Shown here: positions 46,715-54,937 of the stretch, piece after piece
Layout: every line of letters begins with the position of its first letter
Numbering within the stretch: the stretch's first letter is position 1
Assembly (NCBI RefSeq): GCF_014041915.1
Contig: NZ_CP059472.1
Location: forward strand, 1,984,001 to 2,048,000
Reading direction: 5' to 3'
From: Marnyiella aurantia
GTDB lineage: Bacteria; Bacteroidota; Bacteroidia; Flavobacteriales; Weeksellaceae
DNA: 64,000 bases
Position numbers and translations under genes: made by a program
The notes under the pieces: generated by a model
Databases searched by the model: none
The model's input: only the letters and a program-made list of their open reading frames with translations
Told to the model about the DNA's origin: nothing

Positions 46715-46734
46715 AACTACCCGCGCGGGTAGTT
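46715..46734. promoter_or_regulatory. Perfect 20-bp palindrome, candidate operator
   Basis: The half-site AACTACCCGC is followed directly by its reverse complement. It falls at the expected transcription start of the LuxR-type gene and over the -33 region of the divergent promoter. The inner pattern TACCC-N4-GGGTA recurs as TACCC-N4-GGGTG at 46902-46915. Confidence 0.65.
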
Positions 46735-46744
46735 TCAGGGCGGC

Positions 46745-46752
46745 CAAATCTA
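46745..46752 (-). promoter_or_regulatory. Candidate -7 box (TAGATTTG) of the LuxR-type gene
   Basis: On the minus strand TAGATTTG matches TAnnTTTG, 50 bases before the start codon. Confidence 0.42.
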
Positions 46753-46754
46753 CA

Positions 46755-46762
46755 TATTTTTG
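46755..46762 (+). promoter_or_regulatory. Candidate -7 box (TATTTTTG) of a divergent short transcript
   Basis: TATTTTTG matches TAnnTTTG, 23 bases before a 20-codon reading frame and about 160 bases before a terminator. It is 2 bases from the opposing -7 box. Confidence 0.42.
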
Positions 46763-46785
46763 CTGAGTTATTAATACCGTGTAAA

Positions 46786-46848
46786 ATGATGGTTTTTTTT
46801 CTGGAACTGCTCTTATTCATTGCCGGTATTTTGGGTGCGCTTGCATAG
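46786..46848 (+). CDS. Possible 20-residue hydrophobic peptide
   Basis: An ATG-ATG start and a TAG stop bound a 20-codon frame encoding a very hydrophobic peptide (begins MMVFFLELLLF, ends ILGALA) with one charged residue. It is framed by a promoter-like box and a strong terminator at 46925-46960, with no competing longer frame on that strand. It could be a membrane peptide; equally, the transcript could be a small RNA and the frame incidental. Confidence 0.4.
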   Translation: MMVFFLELLLFIAGILGALA

Positions 46849-46901
46849 CGTACTCCGGTCCCGGGATTACTGACGGACACTAAAAACACATTTCTATATA
46901 T

Positions 46902-46915
46902 TACCCACCTGGGTG
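46902..46915. promoter_or_regulatory. Second TACCC-N4-GGGT(G) site
   Basis: Resembles the core of the palindrome at 46715-46734 (TACCC-N4-GGGTA). It lies inside the short plus-strand transcription unit, shortly before its terminator. Confidence 0.35.
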
Positions 46916-46924
46916 TACCAAAAG

Positions 46925-46960
46925 TTTACAGGATAGCCAAGACATCCTGTAAATTTTTTT
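46925..46960 (+). terminator. Terminator of the short divergent unit
   Basis: Perfect 10-base arms TTTACAGGAT and ATCCTGTAAA around a 9-base loop, followed by T7. No annotated gene of normal size precedes it on this strand, which points to the short transcript. Confidence 0.88.
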
Positions 46961-47048
46961 ATGCCTGGACGTCTGTGAGTGTTGCTTGTAGCTGAAAACA
47001 TCAGATCAGACCGTACGCCGGGATTCTGCAGCAGGAATCCACCTTTTC

Positions 47049-47065
47049 GCTATTTGCCAAATAGC
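47049..47065. repeat. Short perfect hairpin in the SDR upstream region
   Basis: GCTATTT and AAATAGC flank GCC. No T-run. About 80 bases before the SDR start; an operator or leader hairpin is possible. A second imperfect hairpin (GGATTC/GAATCC) lies just before it, near 47020-47040. Confidence 0.4.
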
Positions 47066-47109
47066 AGTCTTAAAACCCCGCGCTCAAATTTTCATTAACT
47101 TTAAGGCTT

Positions 47110-47144
47110 AAACTCAACCTCAACCTTAACCTCAACCTTACCCT
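47110..47144 (+). repeat. Hexamer repeat (AACCTC/AACCTT) abutting the SDR start
   Basis: Five 6-base units (AAACTC, AACCTC, AACCTT, AACCTC, AACCTT) and a partial unit run up to the ATG at 47145, filling the position where a ribosome contact would lie. Confidence 0.75.
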
Positions 47145-48023
47145 ATGAAATACACAGAACCCATGCTGCGCGAAGGCGCCCTGAAAGATAAAGTAGCCAT
47201 CGTAACCGGTGGCGGCAGCGGACTTGGCAAGGCCATGACCAAATATTTCCTGGAACTCGGCGCCAAAGTGGTGATCACCTCGCGCAATCTGGAGAAGCTT
47301 CAGGCCACAGCTAAAGAACTCGAAGATCAGACGGGCGGGAAAGTCCTCTGCGTAGCCTGCGATGTGCGGAACTGGGATGAGGTGGAAGCCATGAAGGAAG
47401 CCGCCGTAAAAGAATTCGGCCAAATCGATATTTTGCTGAACAACGCGGCCGGAAATTTTATTTCACCAACTGAGCGGCTTACCCATTCCGCCTTTGATTC
47501 CATTCTGGATATTGTTTTGAAAGGAACCAAAAACTGTACGCTGTCGGTCGGGAAATACTGGATAGAAAATAAGATACCCGGCACCGTGCTGAACATCGTT
47601 ACGACCTATGCCTGGACGGGCTCTGCCTATGTAGTTCCGTCGGCCTGCGCAAAAGCGGGAGTGCTGGCAATGACCCGCAGCCTTGCGGTGGAGTGGGCCA
47701 AGTACAATATCCGTTTCAACGCCATCGCACCCGGACCTTTTCCGACAAAAGGTGCCTGGGACAGGCTGTTGCCGGGTGATCTTCAGGAGAAATTCGATAT
47801 GCGCAAAAAGGTACCGCTCAGAAGAGTGGGAGAGCATCAGGAACTGGCCAATCTGGCGGCATACCTTGTTTCGGATTATTCCGCCTACATGAACGGCGAA
47901 GTAGTTACCATAGATGGCGGAGAGTGGCTGCAGGGTGCCGGTGAATTCAATATGCTGGAAGAAATTCCACAGGAAATGTGGGATATGCTGGAAGCAATGA
48001 TTAAAGCTAAAAAGTCATCCTAA
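47145..48023 (+). CDS. SDR oxidoreductase, 2,4-dienoyl-CoA reductase type
   Basis: A 292-residue short-chain dehydrogenase. The cofactor motif is VTGGGSGLGKAM (about 20-31), with NNAAGNF. In place of the classical YxxxK it has the PSACAKAGV segment (SxxxK), as in 2,4-dienoyl-CoA reductases. It probably reduces dienoyl-CoA intermediates during oxidation of unsaturated fatty acids. Met7 (47163) is an alternative start and would place the hexamer repeat further upstream of translation. Confidence 0.85.
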   Translation: MKYTEPMLREGALKDKVAIVTGGGSGLGKAMTKYFLELGAKVVITSRNLEKLQATAKELEDQTGGKVLCVACDVRNWDEVEAMKEAAVKEFGQIDILLNNAAGNFISPTERLTHSAFDSILDIVLKGTKNCTLSVGKYWIENKIPGTVLNIVTTYAWTGSAYVVPSACAKAGVLAMTRSLAVEWAKYNIRFNAIAPGPFPTKGAWDRLLPGDLQEKFDMRKKVPLRRVGEHQELANLAAYLVSDYSAYMNGEVVTIDGGEWLQGAGEFNMLEEIPQEMWDMLEAMIKAKKSS

Positions 48024-48047
48024 AATCAGTTGTTACTGAATAAATTC

Positions 48048-48073
48048 CCGGGCCTGATAGTCCGGTTTTTTTT
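48048..48073 (+). terminator. Terminator after the SDR gene
   Basis: CCGGGC and GTCCGG pair (one G-T) around a 6-base loop, followed by T8. Confidence 0.8.
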
Positions 48074-48159
48074 GCGTAATTTTGATCTGAATCCATAAAT
48101 ATTTAAATGAATTTTTTGGCTCCCTAAATAAAATTCAATAAAAAGGTGTTTTCCCTTAA

Positions 48160-48187
48160 TTGCATTCTTTAATTGTTTCTAATTTTG
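48160..48187 (+). promoter_or_regulatory. Promoter TTG-N17-TAATTTTG of the DUF2589-protease operon
   Basis: TTG (48160-48162), exactly 17 bases, then TAATTTTG (48180-48187): a full match to the Bacteroidota consensus TTG-N17-TAnnTTTG. It lies 25 bases before the first gene and after the preceding terminator, defining the start of the five-gene unit. Confidence 0.8.
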
Positions 48188-48212
48188 ATATTCAATCCTT
48201 AAAAATATCATC

Positions 48213-49106
48213 ATGGAAACTTTAAAATCAATTCTGGAAAAAGACCAGTCCAAAAAAACGAAATCAGAGTTAATTCAGTTGCTCACAGGCATAGAAAGTA
48301 TTGTGTCACCGGCAGTTTATGAAAAGATCAGTGGCTTAAGTCCCAGCGAACTTCAGGATTTACCGAAAAGAGATATTCTGGAGATCCTTAACAATTTTAA
48401 AGATGGCTATGATGCCAAATGGGAAAATGCTGTTGCTAATGTGTCATCCAGTGTTATGAGTGCCGTATTCGGCCAGTTAAGGGCAGATGACAATGCCTTT
48501 GCCGCGGCTGCAGTTTCGGACGGTAATTTTGCAGCGGAACTGGGAAGTATTGATTTTGCCAAGATAATCGGCGGTCCGTTGGACGCCTGCGTTTCCGCAC
48601 AGACTAACGCCTCAGTAAGTACGGTAAGTTTTATAAATGAGGTAGGGTTTGAAACTACTGCTGAAGGTAAGAAGTTACGGATGGCCGAATTTAAATACAA
48701 GAAAAATGTGGCCAATCCTGATTTTGATGAAGAGGAGGCTGAAAGTGATTCCAATCCGAAAACAATAGAGCAGGATGTTGAAATCACAGTTCCATTCATT
48801 GCACTGCTTAATGTACCTTCTTTTAGAATAGAAAGCTGTGATATTGACTTTAACGTAAAACTTAATTCAACTTTTACACAAAATACACAGACGGAATTTG
48901 GAATAAATACCGGTTTCAGTTCGGAATCTTCGGGTCTGGCGAATCTTTTTGCCAAAGTAAAATTTAAAGTCAACGTTTCCATGAAAAGGACCTCCAGTAC
49001 AGGAGTGAAGATTGAGAAAGAATATTCACTCGGCATAAAAGTACGGGCAACTAATGATGAAATGCCGGCTGGACTGGAAAAAGTACTTGGATTGCTGTCT
49101 AACTAG
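48213..49106 (+). CDS. DUF2589 protein
   Basis: A 297-residue cytoplasmic protein. The N-terminal ~90 residues are helical (a SAP-like KSELIQLLTGI then EKISGLSPSELQDLPKRDILEIL). The DUF2589 core starts near residue 115 (AELGSIDFAKIIGGPLDACVSAQ) and includes the beta-rich DVEITVPFIALLNVPSFRIE followed by DFNVKLNS. An acidic insert (FDEEEAESDSNP) lies between. The family has no established role. First gene of the unit, 11 bases before the next. Confidence 0.85.
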   Translation: METLKSILEKDQSKKTKSELIQLLTGIESIVSPAVYEKISGLSPSELQDLPKRDILEILNNFKDGYDAKWENAVANVSSSVMSAVFGQLRADDNAFAAAAVSDGNFAAELGSIDFAKIIGGPLDACVSAQTNASVSTVSFINEVGFETTAEGKKLRMAEFKYKKNVANPDFDEEEAESDSNPKTIEQDVEITVPFIALLNVPSFRIESCDIDFNVKLNSTFTQNTQTEFGINTGFSSESSGLANLFAKVKFKVNVSMKRTSSTGVKIEKEYSLGIKVRATNDEMPAGLEKVLGLLSN

Positions 49107-49117
49107 ATGATTCCGGA

Positions 49118-49810
49118 ATGATTAAATTATCAGATTATCTGGATTATTTGAATCAGGAAATTATTCAGGCTCGAAAAAAGGCTGATGAAAATGCTGTCCT
49201 GGTAGCGAAGCAATATGCACAGCACCCTTATCTTAAGTTTTTTAAGGTTCCGCGTTACTCCATACCGGTTATAAAAATGGATATACCGATTAAAGTTGCG
49301 GACATTGATGCCGATTCCAAATTTAATTTCAAGATCGATCCAAAACTGTTCATGGTAGAGGTCAATGAAAAAATTGCTTTGGTGAATAAGGAGAAAAACC
49401 TCAGCATCTCACCCATTACAGAGACTCAAACTAAGAATGATGATTTCAAATTGCTCTTTAAAACACTGGAGAACAAAGACCAGCGGTATATTAAGAACCT
49501 GAGCACTGTAATCAAGAAACTTGATTTGGCGCCGCAGATTAAATCTTTAAACCTCGAAATCTTTCGTCCGCAGGCCGACGAAGATGAGAATAATGAGCTG
49601 GCGCGCATTCTTTCAGAAACCATTGCAAGCAAATACACGCTTGTAGCTTCACGGCTGAATAACCTGTATATAGATCCTGATACCACAAAAGCGGAGGACA
49701 AGGACAGGATGTTCATTAACCTCCATGTGGAAATGGAAGAGGAAGGGTTGCGAATTGTAAAGTTTACGAATAAAGAGGGACAGGAAATTGAGGAGATAAC
49801 CTTTGAGTGA
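49118..49810 (+). CDS. Hypothetical beta-rich protein of the protease operon
   Basis: A 230-residue protein with an N-terminal helix (SDYLDYLNQEIIQARKKADENAVLVAKQY), then a strand-rich segment (FKVPRYSIPVIKMDIPIKVADID). Its alternating hydrophobics and Pro placement resemble the DUF2589 strands of the preceding gene, so a distant relationship is possible. Middle part helical, C-terminus acidic (MEEEGLRIVKF ... GQEIEEITFE). No named family recognised. Stop TGA shares a base with the next gene's ATG. Confidence 0.7.
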   Translation: MIKLSDYLDYLNQEIIQARKKADENAVLVAKQYAQHPYLKFFKVPRYSIPVIKMDIPIKVADIDADSKFNFKIDPKLFMVEVNEKIALVNKEKNLSISPITETQTKNDDFKLLFKTLENKDQRYIKNLSTVIKKLDLAPQIKSLNLEIFRPQADEDENNELARILSETIASKYTLVASRLNNLYIDPDTTKAEDKDRMFINLHVEMEEEGLRIVKFTNKEGQEIEEITFE

Positions 49811-50388
49811 TGCAGGATTTTATCCATAATAAAGTAAAGCTTGCGGAAGAAATGCTGGTCCAGTTCAATCAGGTTCAGCGTCTGTATGCCCAGCGGGCTT
49901 ATGAATTTGACCAAAATTTTGATGATTTCATGAAAGTGCTGCTGCTGCATTATACTCAAAGTGGTGATACCACATCCGAATCAGAGATTCTGCGCCTTTC
50001 CAACTCTGTATCACTGGTGAAAAAAGGTTTTAACCCGCTGAAGATGGAGAAAATCACATCGGGAAGGCGTGAGTATTACTTTGGTTTCACATTTTCTGCC
50101 ATGGAAAGTATACATGCGTTGCTTACCGAGGAGTTCACTCTTCAAATGAAAAAACTGGATGATGCTGCGGAACTTATCTCCAACCTCATCCTGAGTATGC
50201 ATCAAAATGGAATACTGACTGATAAAAAAATAAAGAATCTAAACTCGGTTGCCAAAATTGAAGCATTCTGGAACAGTATGGTAAATCAGAATGAATCCGT
50301 TTCCAGCATTTACAAAAAACTTCGGTTAACCCTTATTTCAGAAGATATTTACCTGCTTACAGAAAAAATTCTTCTGAAGATAATTTAA
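49810..50388 (+). CDS. Hypothetical all-helical protein of the protease operon
   Basis: A 192-residue protein predicted to be entirely helical. I choose the ATG at 49810 over the GTG at 49807 because it forms the coupled TGATG junction with the upstream stop. Segments such as EEMLVQFNQVQRLYAQRAYEF and EEFTLQMKKLDDAAELISNL look amphipathic. No signal peptide, no catalytic motif, no recognised family. It may be a scaffold, adaptor or substrate in the same pathway as the protease. Confidence 0.68.
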   Translation: MQDFIHNKVKLAEEMLVQFNQVQRLYAQRAYEFDQNFDDFMKVLLLHYTQSGDTTSESEILRLSNSVSLVKKGFNPLKMEKITSGRREYYFGFTFSAMESIHALLTEEFTLQMKKLDDAAELISNLILSMHQNGILTDKKIKNLNSVAKIEAFWNSMVNQNESVSSIYKKLRLTLISEDIYLLTEKILLKII

Positions 50389-50396
50389 TAACTCAC

Positions 50397-51656
50397 ATGG
50401 AAAATAAAAAGTTTCTTGTGCTGCTTCAGGACCAAAACGCTTCCGCACTCAAAAAGGTGGAACGTGAATTCAAGGTCAGTTTGACCTCGTCGGAAGAGTT
50501 GTCATCTACCAACAAATCTTATAATATCATAAATGCCAATAACGGTGTAGTGTACAAGAATCTTGGTGTGGCAGTAATGGATGAAGTGGATATGGACCAA
50601 TTGAAATCTGCGGTGAACAATGACCGGAGTCCGGTGGTATATTTCGAAGAAGAGAGGGATTTTTTCGCGGTAAATGAAATGAACCTTATAAATGATCTGA
50701 AGGTTAAAGCAGCTGAACTGAGTTCTATGGTCGCGGAACTTGAGAACTTTCTAATCAAAAAGCCACTTGTTCAGGAAGCCCTAACGGAAATGGAATGGGG
50801 ACTTAAGGCAATCGGTATAGACCGTGCTCAGTTTACCGGCAAGGGAATTGACCTTTGTATTCTGGATACAGGATTTGCCCTGTCTCACCCGGACTTTGCA
50901 GACCGCGATATTGTAGGGAAATCATTTGTGCCGGATGAGGTTTGGGAAAAGGATCCCTATGGTCATGGCACACACTGTGCGGGAACGGCTGCGGGAAATG
51001 TACGAAGTGATACCGGAAAGCGATATGGAATTGCCAAAGATTGTAATTTGAAGATCGGCAAGGTGCTAAGCAATAAGGGAAAGGGTACAACTTCCGGCAT
51101 CATTGACGCTATAGATTGGGCACTTGAACATAAATTCAGGATTATTTCCATGTCATTGGCCTCACCTGTCAAGCTTAATGAAAAACCGTCAGCAATTTTT
51201 GAGGCGGTTGGCCGCAAAGCAATGGAAAATAACTGCCTCCTAATTGCCGCGGCGGGGAATGACAGTAAAAGACCTGCGGTTCCGGCACCCGTGGCGTCAC
51301 CTGCTAACTGCGGGTCTATAATGTCTGTAGCGGCAATCGACAGTCAAATGCACATTGCCAACTTTTCCAATGGCGGAATAAATTCTGCCCATGGTGGTAA
51401 TATCAATGTCTGTGCACCTGGTGTCGATATTTTGAGCGCGCGGCCTGTAAAGGAAGGAGCTAATTCCTTATATACTCTGATGAAAGGTACAAGTATGGCT
51501 GCTCCGCATGTTGCTGGCCTTGCCGCTCTTTATATGGAAAAATTCCCCGATTTAAGAGCTGACAAAATATGGGAGTTACTTGAAAGTACTGCGAAGGCAA
51601 TCCAGAATCTTAAATACCGCGATATCGGCAGCGGCTTAGTTCAGTTTGTACCTTAA
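50397..51656 (+). CDS. Cytoplasmic S8 subtilisin-like protease
   Basis: A 419-residue subtilase without a signal peptide or sorting domain. Residues 1-95 have the strand-helix-strand order of an I9-type prodomain (KKFLVLLQDQ, a helix, then VVYKNLGVAVM). The catalytic set is complete: Asp157 (LDTGF), His190 (YGHGTHCAG), Asn288 (AAAGND) and Ser366 (GTSMAAPHVAG). Since it seems to stay inside the cell, its activity must be controlled, and a possible inhibitor is encoded right after it. A protease at the end of an operon of structural-looking proteins suggests processing of an operon partner. Confidence 0.9.
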   Translation: MENKKFLVLLQDQNASALKKVEREFKVSLTSSEELSSTNKSYNIINANNGVVYKNLGVAVMDEVDMDQLKSAVNNDRSPVVYFEEERDFFAVNEMNLINDLKVKAAELSSMVAELENFLIKKPLVQEALTEMEWGLKAIGIDRAQFTGKGIDLCILDTGFALSHPDFADRDIVGKSFVPDEVWEKDPYGHGTHCAGTAAGNVRSDTGKRYGIAKDCNLKIGKVLSNKGKGTTSGIIDAIDWALEHKFRIISMSLASPVKLNEKPSAIFEAVGRKAMENNCLLIAAAGNDSKRPAVPAPVASPANCGSIMSVAAIDSQMHIANFSNGGINSAHGGNINVCAPGVDILSARPVKEGANSLYTLMKGTSMAAPHVAGLAALYMEKFPDLRADKIWELLESTAKAIQNLKYRDIGSGLVQFVP

Positions 51657-51660
51657 ATCA

Positions 51661-51870
51661 ATGAAAACCTATCTTGCCATACTCAAATCAAATTTCGACC
51701 TTCCGGATGTGAAAAAAAAGCTCATTGAGGAAGGTATGGAATTCGTGAAGTTCTATCCTAAACTAAAAATGGTTAAAATTAAAAGTGACGCAAACCCTAC
51801 GAAATCCTGCAGTGATATCTTCGACTATGTGGAAAAGGAGAAGGATGACTTCTCTGCCGGGAACCCGTAG
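51661..51870 (+). CDS. Small I9-inhibitor-like protein
   Basis: Sixty-nine residues from the ATG at 51661, four bases after the protease stop; the longer frame starting inside the protease gene is unlikely. The secondary-structure order looks like strand (TYLAILKS), helix (DLPDVKKKLIEEG), two strands (EFVKFYPKLKMVKIKSD) and helix (CSDIFDYVEKEKDDF). This is the pattern of subtilisin propeptides and stand-alone I9 inhibitors, and it resembles the first 95 residues of the neighbouring protease. Role as inhibitor or folding helper is inferred. Confidence 0.65.
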   Translation: MKTYLAILKSNFDLPDVKKKLIEEGMEFVKFYPKLKMVKIKSDANPTKSCSDIFDYVEKEKDDFSAGNP

Positions 51871-51910
51871 GTAAAAGATTTGTGGCAAAATAGTGGTGCT
51901 TTACGCATAT

Positions 51911-51939
51911 AAAAAGAGTCCGCTGAAAAATCAGCGGAC
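51911..51939 (-). terminator. Terminator after clpB
   Basis: GTCCGCTGA and TCAGCGGAC are perfect 9-base arms with an A4 loop. On the minus strand the hairpin is followed by TCTTTTT, so it suits clpB, whose stop is about 80 bases away. It may also stop the convergent protease operon. Confidence 0.82.
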
Positions 51940-52021
51940 CCCAAAAACACAAATGATGAAAAAAAATTTCCACTTAAGAACGCAGGGAATTGCTTCAAAG
52001 TATGTTAACAGAAGTTAAAGT

Positions 52022-54616
52022 TTAAATCTCTGTGGGCCGGAATACCAATCCGCTTTCTTCAAAGTAATCCAGAGTGATGCGGTCTCCGTCATTCACTTCG
52101 CCGGCAAGCAGGGATTTAGACAGTTTGTTTAATACTTCCTGCTGCAAGACCCTCTTGAGTGGCCGTGCACCAAAGCTTGGATCATAACCTTTATTCATCA
52201 GGTAATTAACCGCATCTTCGGTGGCAGTCATGATAATACCCTTTCTTTCCAACATATGGTTGAATCCACGTAACTGATACTGTACAATTTTGCCAATCTC
52301 CTTCCGTGTAAGTGGCTGGAATAATACGGTCTCGTCTATTCGGTTCAGGAATTCAGGTCTTAAAGTCTGTTTCAGAAGCGTAAATACTTCATCTTTGGTC
52401 TTTGCCACAATCTCATCAACATTATCATCCGTGATATTCTCAAAATTCTCCTGAATCAGATGAGATCCCAGATTGGAAGTCATTATGATGATTGAGTTCT
52501 TAAAGTTTACCACACGCCCTTTGTTATCAGTTAGTCTACCGTCATCCAATACCTGAAGCAGGGTGTTGAACACGTCGGGGTGTGCTTTTTCAATCTCATC
52601 CAGCAGGACAACTGAGTAAGGACGTCTGCGCACTGCTTCGGTAAGCTGTCCGCCTTCATCGTAACCAACATATCCCGGTGGCGCGCCCACAAGTCGTGAC
52701 ACAGAATGTCTTTCCTGGTATTCACTCATGTCGATACGGGTCATATTGTTTTCGTCGTCAAAAAGATATTCTGCCAGCGCTTTCGCAAGTTCAGTTTTAC
52801 CCACACCGGTGGTACCCAGGAAGAGAAATGATCCAATAGGCTTTTTCTCGTCATTCAGCCCGGCACGGTTCCTGCGTATAGCATCAGCTACGGATTCTAT
52901 CGCTTCGTTCTGGCCAACAACCCTTTTATGGAGTTCATCTTCCAGATGCAGAAGTTTTTCCCTTTCGCTTTGGAGCAGTTTGGTCACCGGGATTCCGGTC
53001 CACTTGGAAATCACTTCAGAAATATTCTCGGCGGTAACCTCCTCAGTAATAAGCTCGTTCTGGTTATTCTGCATTTCAAGTTCCAGCTTCTCCAGGTCAC
53101 TTTCCTTTTCCTTGATTTTTCCGTACTGTATCTCGGCTACCTTAGCATAGTCGCCCGCACGGCTGGCTCGCTCGGCTTCAAGTTTTAGTGCTTCAATGTC
53201 TTTTTTTATAGTGGTAAGATCTTCAGACTTCTGTTTTTCCTTCAGCCACTTCGCATTGATCTCGTTGCGCTCTTCCGAAATTCTGGATATATCCTCTTTC
53301 AGATGGTTAATCTTGATCTCATTACCTTCTCTCGTAATAGCAGCCAGTTCAATTTCCATCTGCATTAGTTTTCGGTCAAGTACGTCCAGCTCCTCCGGTT
53401 TGGAATTGATTTCCATCCTGAGCTTGGCAGATGCCTCATCAATCAGGTCAATAGCTTTATCCGGCAGAAAGCGGTCGGAGATATAGCGCTGAGACTGTTC
53501 CACGGCGGCAATTATCGCTTCGTCTTTGATTCTTACTTTGTGATGTGCCTCGTATTTGTCTTTGATGCCACGAAGTATGGAAATGGCAGATTCGGTATCC
53601 GGTTCTTCAACCATTACCTTTTGGAAACGCCTTTCCAGTGCTTTATCTTTTTCGAAATATTTTTGATACTCATTAAGTGTAGTGGCTCCCACTGCGCGCA
53701 GTTCACCTCTGGCAAGAGCCGGTTTCAGGATATTCGCGGCATCCATGGCACCTTCACCTCCACCGGCACCTACAAGAGTATGAATTTCGTCTATGAACAA
53801 AATGATTTGTCCGTCCGACTTGATGACTTCATTTACAACGGATTTCAGTCTTTCCTCAAACTCTCCTTTGTATTTCGCCCCTGCGATCAGGGCACCCATA
53901 TCAAGGGAGTAAAGGGTTTTATCTGCAAGGTTTTCCGGAATATCACCGGAAATAATCCTGTGTGCGATGCCTTCCGCGATTGCGGTTTTACCTACACCCG
54001 GCTCTCCGATAAGGATAGGGTTGTTTTTTGTACGTCTGGATAGGATTTGCAGGACCCTCCTGATTTCTTCATCACGTCCGATTACCGGATCAAGTTTGCC
54101 CTCTGCAGCGAGTTCATTGAAGTTTTTCGCATACTTGTTCAGGCTTTGGTATGTTTCCTCAGAACTTGCCGAAGTGGCTTTTGATCCTTTTCTTAACTCG
54201 TTGATTGCGGACTCCAGACCTTTCTTGGTTACGCCCATATCTTTCAGCATCTTCGCTACCTCGGACCCGCTTTCCAGCAGCGATAACCAAAGATGTTCAA
54301 TTGTCACAAACTCATCACCCATTTTTTTGGCAATGTTGGGTGCGTCCAGCAGAACTTTGTTCGCGGACTGTGAAAGGTAGATGTTACCGCCCTCCACCTT
54401 TGGGAGTTTCTCAAGGGCGACGCGGTTCCTTTCCCTCACGAGTGATAGTTCTGCTTCTGATTTCTTCATCAGGAAATCGGAGATGTTCTCATCCACCTGA
54501 AAAATTCCCTCCAGCAGATGCTGAGGTTCAATGCTCTGATTGCCAAACTCCATCGCAATTTGTTGCGCTTTCTGAATGGCTTCCTGTGATTTTACTGTAT
54601 ATTGATTTAGATTCAT
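52022..54616 (-). CDS. clpB: ClpB disaggregase
   Basis: An 864-residue ClpB. N-terminal Clp repeats (1-150), first AAA+ domain with Walker [14 protein letters not shown], the coiled-coil middle domain (about 400-530) and the second AAA+ domain with [14 protein letters not shown]. Works with DnaK to rescue aggregated proteins. Full length with a normal C-terminus. A 15-bp inverted repeat occupies its upstream region and may control heat induction. Confidence 0.97.
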   Translation of the reverse strand: MNLNQYTVKSQEAIQKAQQIAMEFGNQSIEPQHLLEGIFQVDENISDFLMKKSEAELSLVRERNRVALEKLPKVEGGNIYLSQSANKVLLDAPNIAKKMGDEFVTIEHLWLSLLESGSEVAKMLKDMGVTKKGLESAINELRKGSKATSASSEETYQSLNKYAKNFNELAAEGKLDPVIGRDEEIRRVLQILSRRTKNNPILIGEPGVGKTAIAEGIAHRIISGDIPENLADKTLYSLDMGALIAGAKYKGEFEERLKSVVNEVIKSDGQIILFIDEIHTLVGAGGGEGAMDAANILKPALARGELRAVGATTLNEYQKYFEKDKALERRFQKVMVEEPDTESAISILRGIKDKYEAHHKVRIKDEAIIAAVEQSQRYISDRFLPDKAIDLIDEASAKLRMEINSKPEELDVLDRKLMQMEIELAAITREGNEIKINHLKEDISRISEERNEINAKWLKEKQKSEDLTTIKKDIEALKLEAERASRAGDYAKVAEIQYGKIKEKESDLEKLELEMQNNQNELITEEVTAENISEVISKWTGIPVTKLLQSEREKLLHLEDELHKRVVGQNEAIESVADAIRRNRAGLNDEKKPIGSFLFLGTTGVGKTELAKALAEYLFDDENNMTRIDMSEYQERHSVSRLVGAPPGYVGYDEGGQLTEAVRRRPYSVVLLDEIEKAHPDVFNTLLQVLDDGRLTDNKGRVVNFKNSIIIMTSNLGSHLIQENFENITDDNVDEIVAKTKDEVFTLLKQTLRPEFLNRIDETVLFQPLTRKEIGKIVQYQLRGFNHMLERKGIIMTATEDAVNYLMNKGYDPSFGARPLKRVLQQEVLNKLSKSLLAGEVNDGDRITLDYFEESGLVFRPTEI

Positions 54617-54651
54617 ATTGGTGTGATTTTCAGTTTTTTTTAATTATTAAA

Positions 54652-54689
54652 GATATCAGGAATTCAGGTTGATGTGAATTCCCGGTATC
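54652..54689. promoter_or_regulatory. Inverted repeat upstream of clpB
   Basis: Arms of 15 bases (13 matching) with a perfect inner GGAATTCA/TGAATTCC and an 8-base loop. It begins 36 bases before the clpB start and overlaps a weak -7-like TATCTTTA (minus strand, 54655-54648). It does not resemble the CIRCE element. The remainder of the 54617-54937 gap shows only the paaE -7 box. Confidence 0.5.
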
Positions 54690-54896
54690 CATTATCAAGT
54701 ATTATAATCACATCGAGTAAGTCAAAAACCGTACTTATGCTTCAAACTACTGAAATAATCAGTCATAATTTCCGGATTTAACATTGTGAGACTGTGTTAT
54801 TTAGGTCATTTTTTCCGATTTGTATATCATCAGAACGAGTTACGGCAGTTGTGGAGCTGGTGATTGTTACCGTTTTTACGCCTTGTAAAAAATAAG

Positions 54897-54904
54897 TATA
54901 TTTG
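54897..54904 (+). promoter_or_regulatory. Candidate -7 box (TATATTTG) of the paa operon
   Basis: An exact TAnnTTTG match 33 bases before paaE. TTG occurs 11 bases upstream, too close for the consensus. No clear regulator site noted. Confidence 0.42.
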
Positions 54905-54937
54905 TAGAACTCACATATATAGAGTTTTTATAAAAAT

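Noticed and set aside
46704-46889. 61-codon minus-strand frame upstream of the LuxR-type gene
   Set aside because: It crosses the palindrome and both promoter boxes and shows no protein-like pattern.
54652-54689. CIRCE/HrcA site at clpB
   Set aside because: The arms do not resemble TTAGCACTC/GAGTGCTAA.
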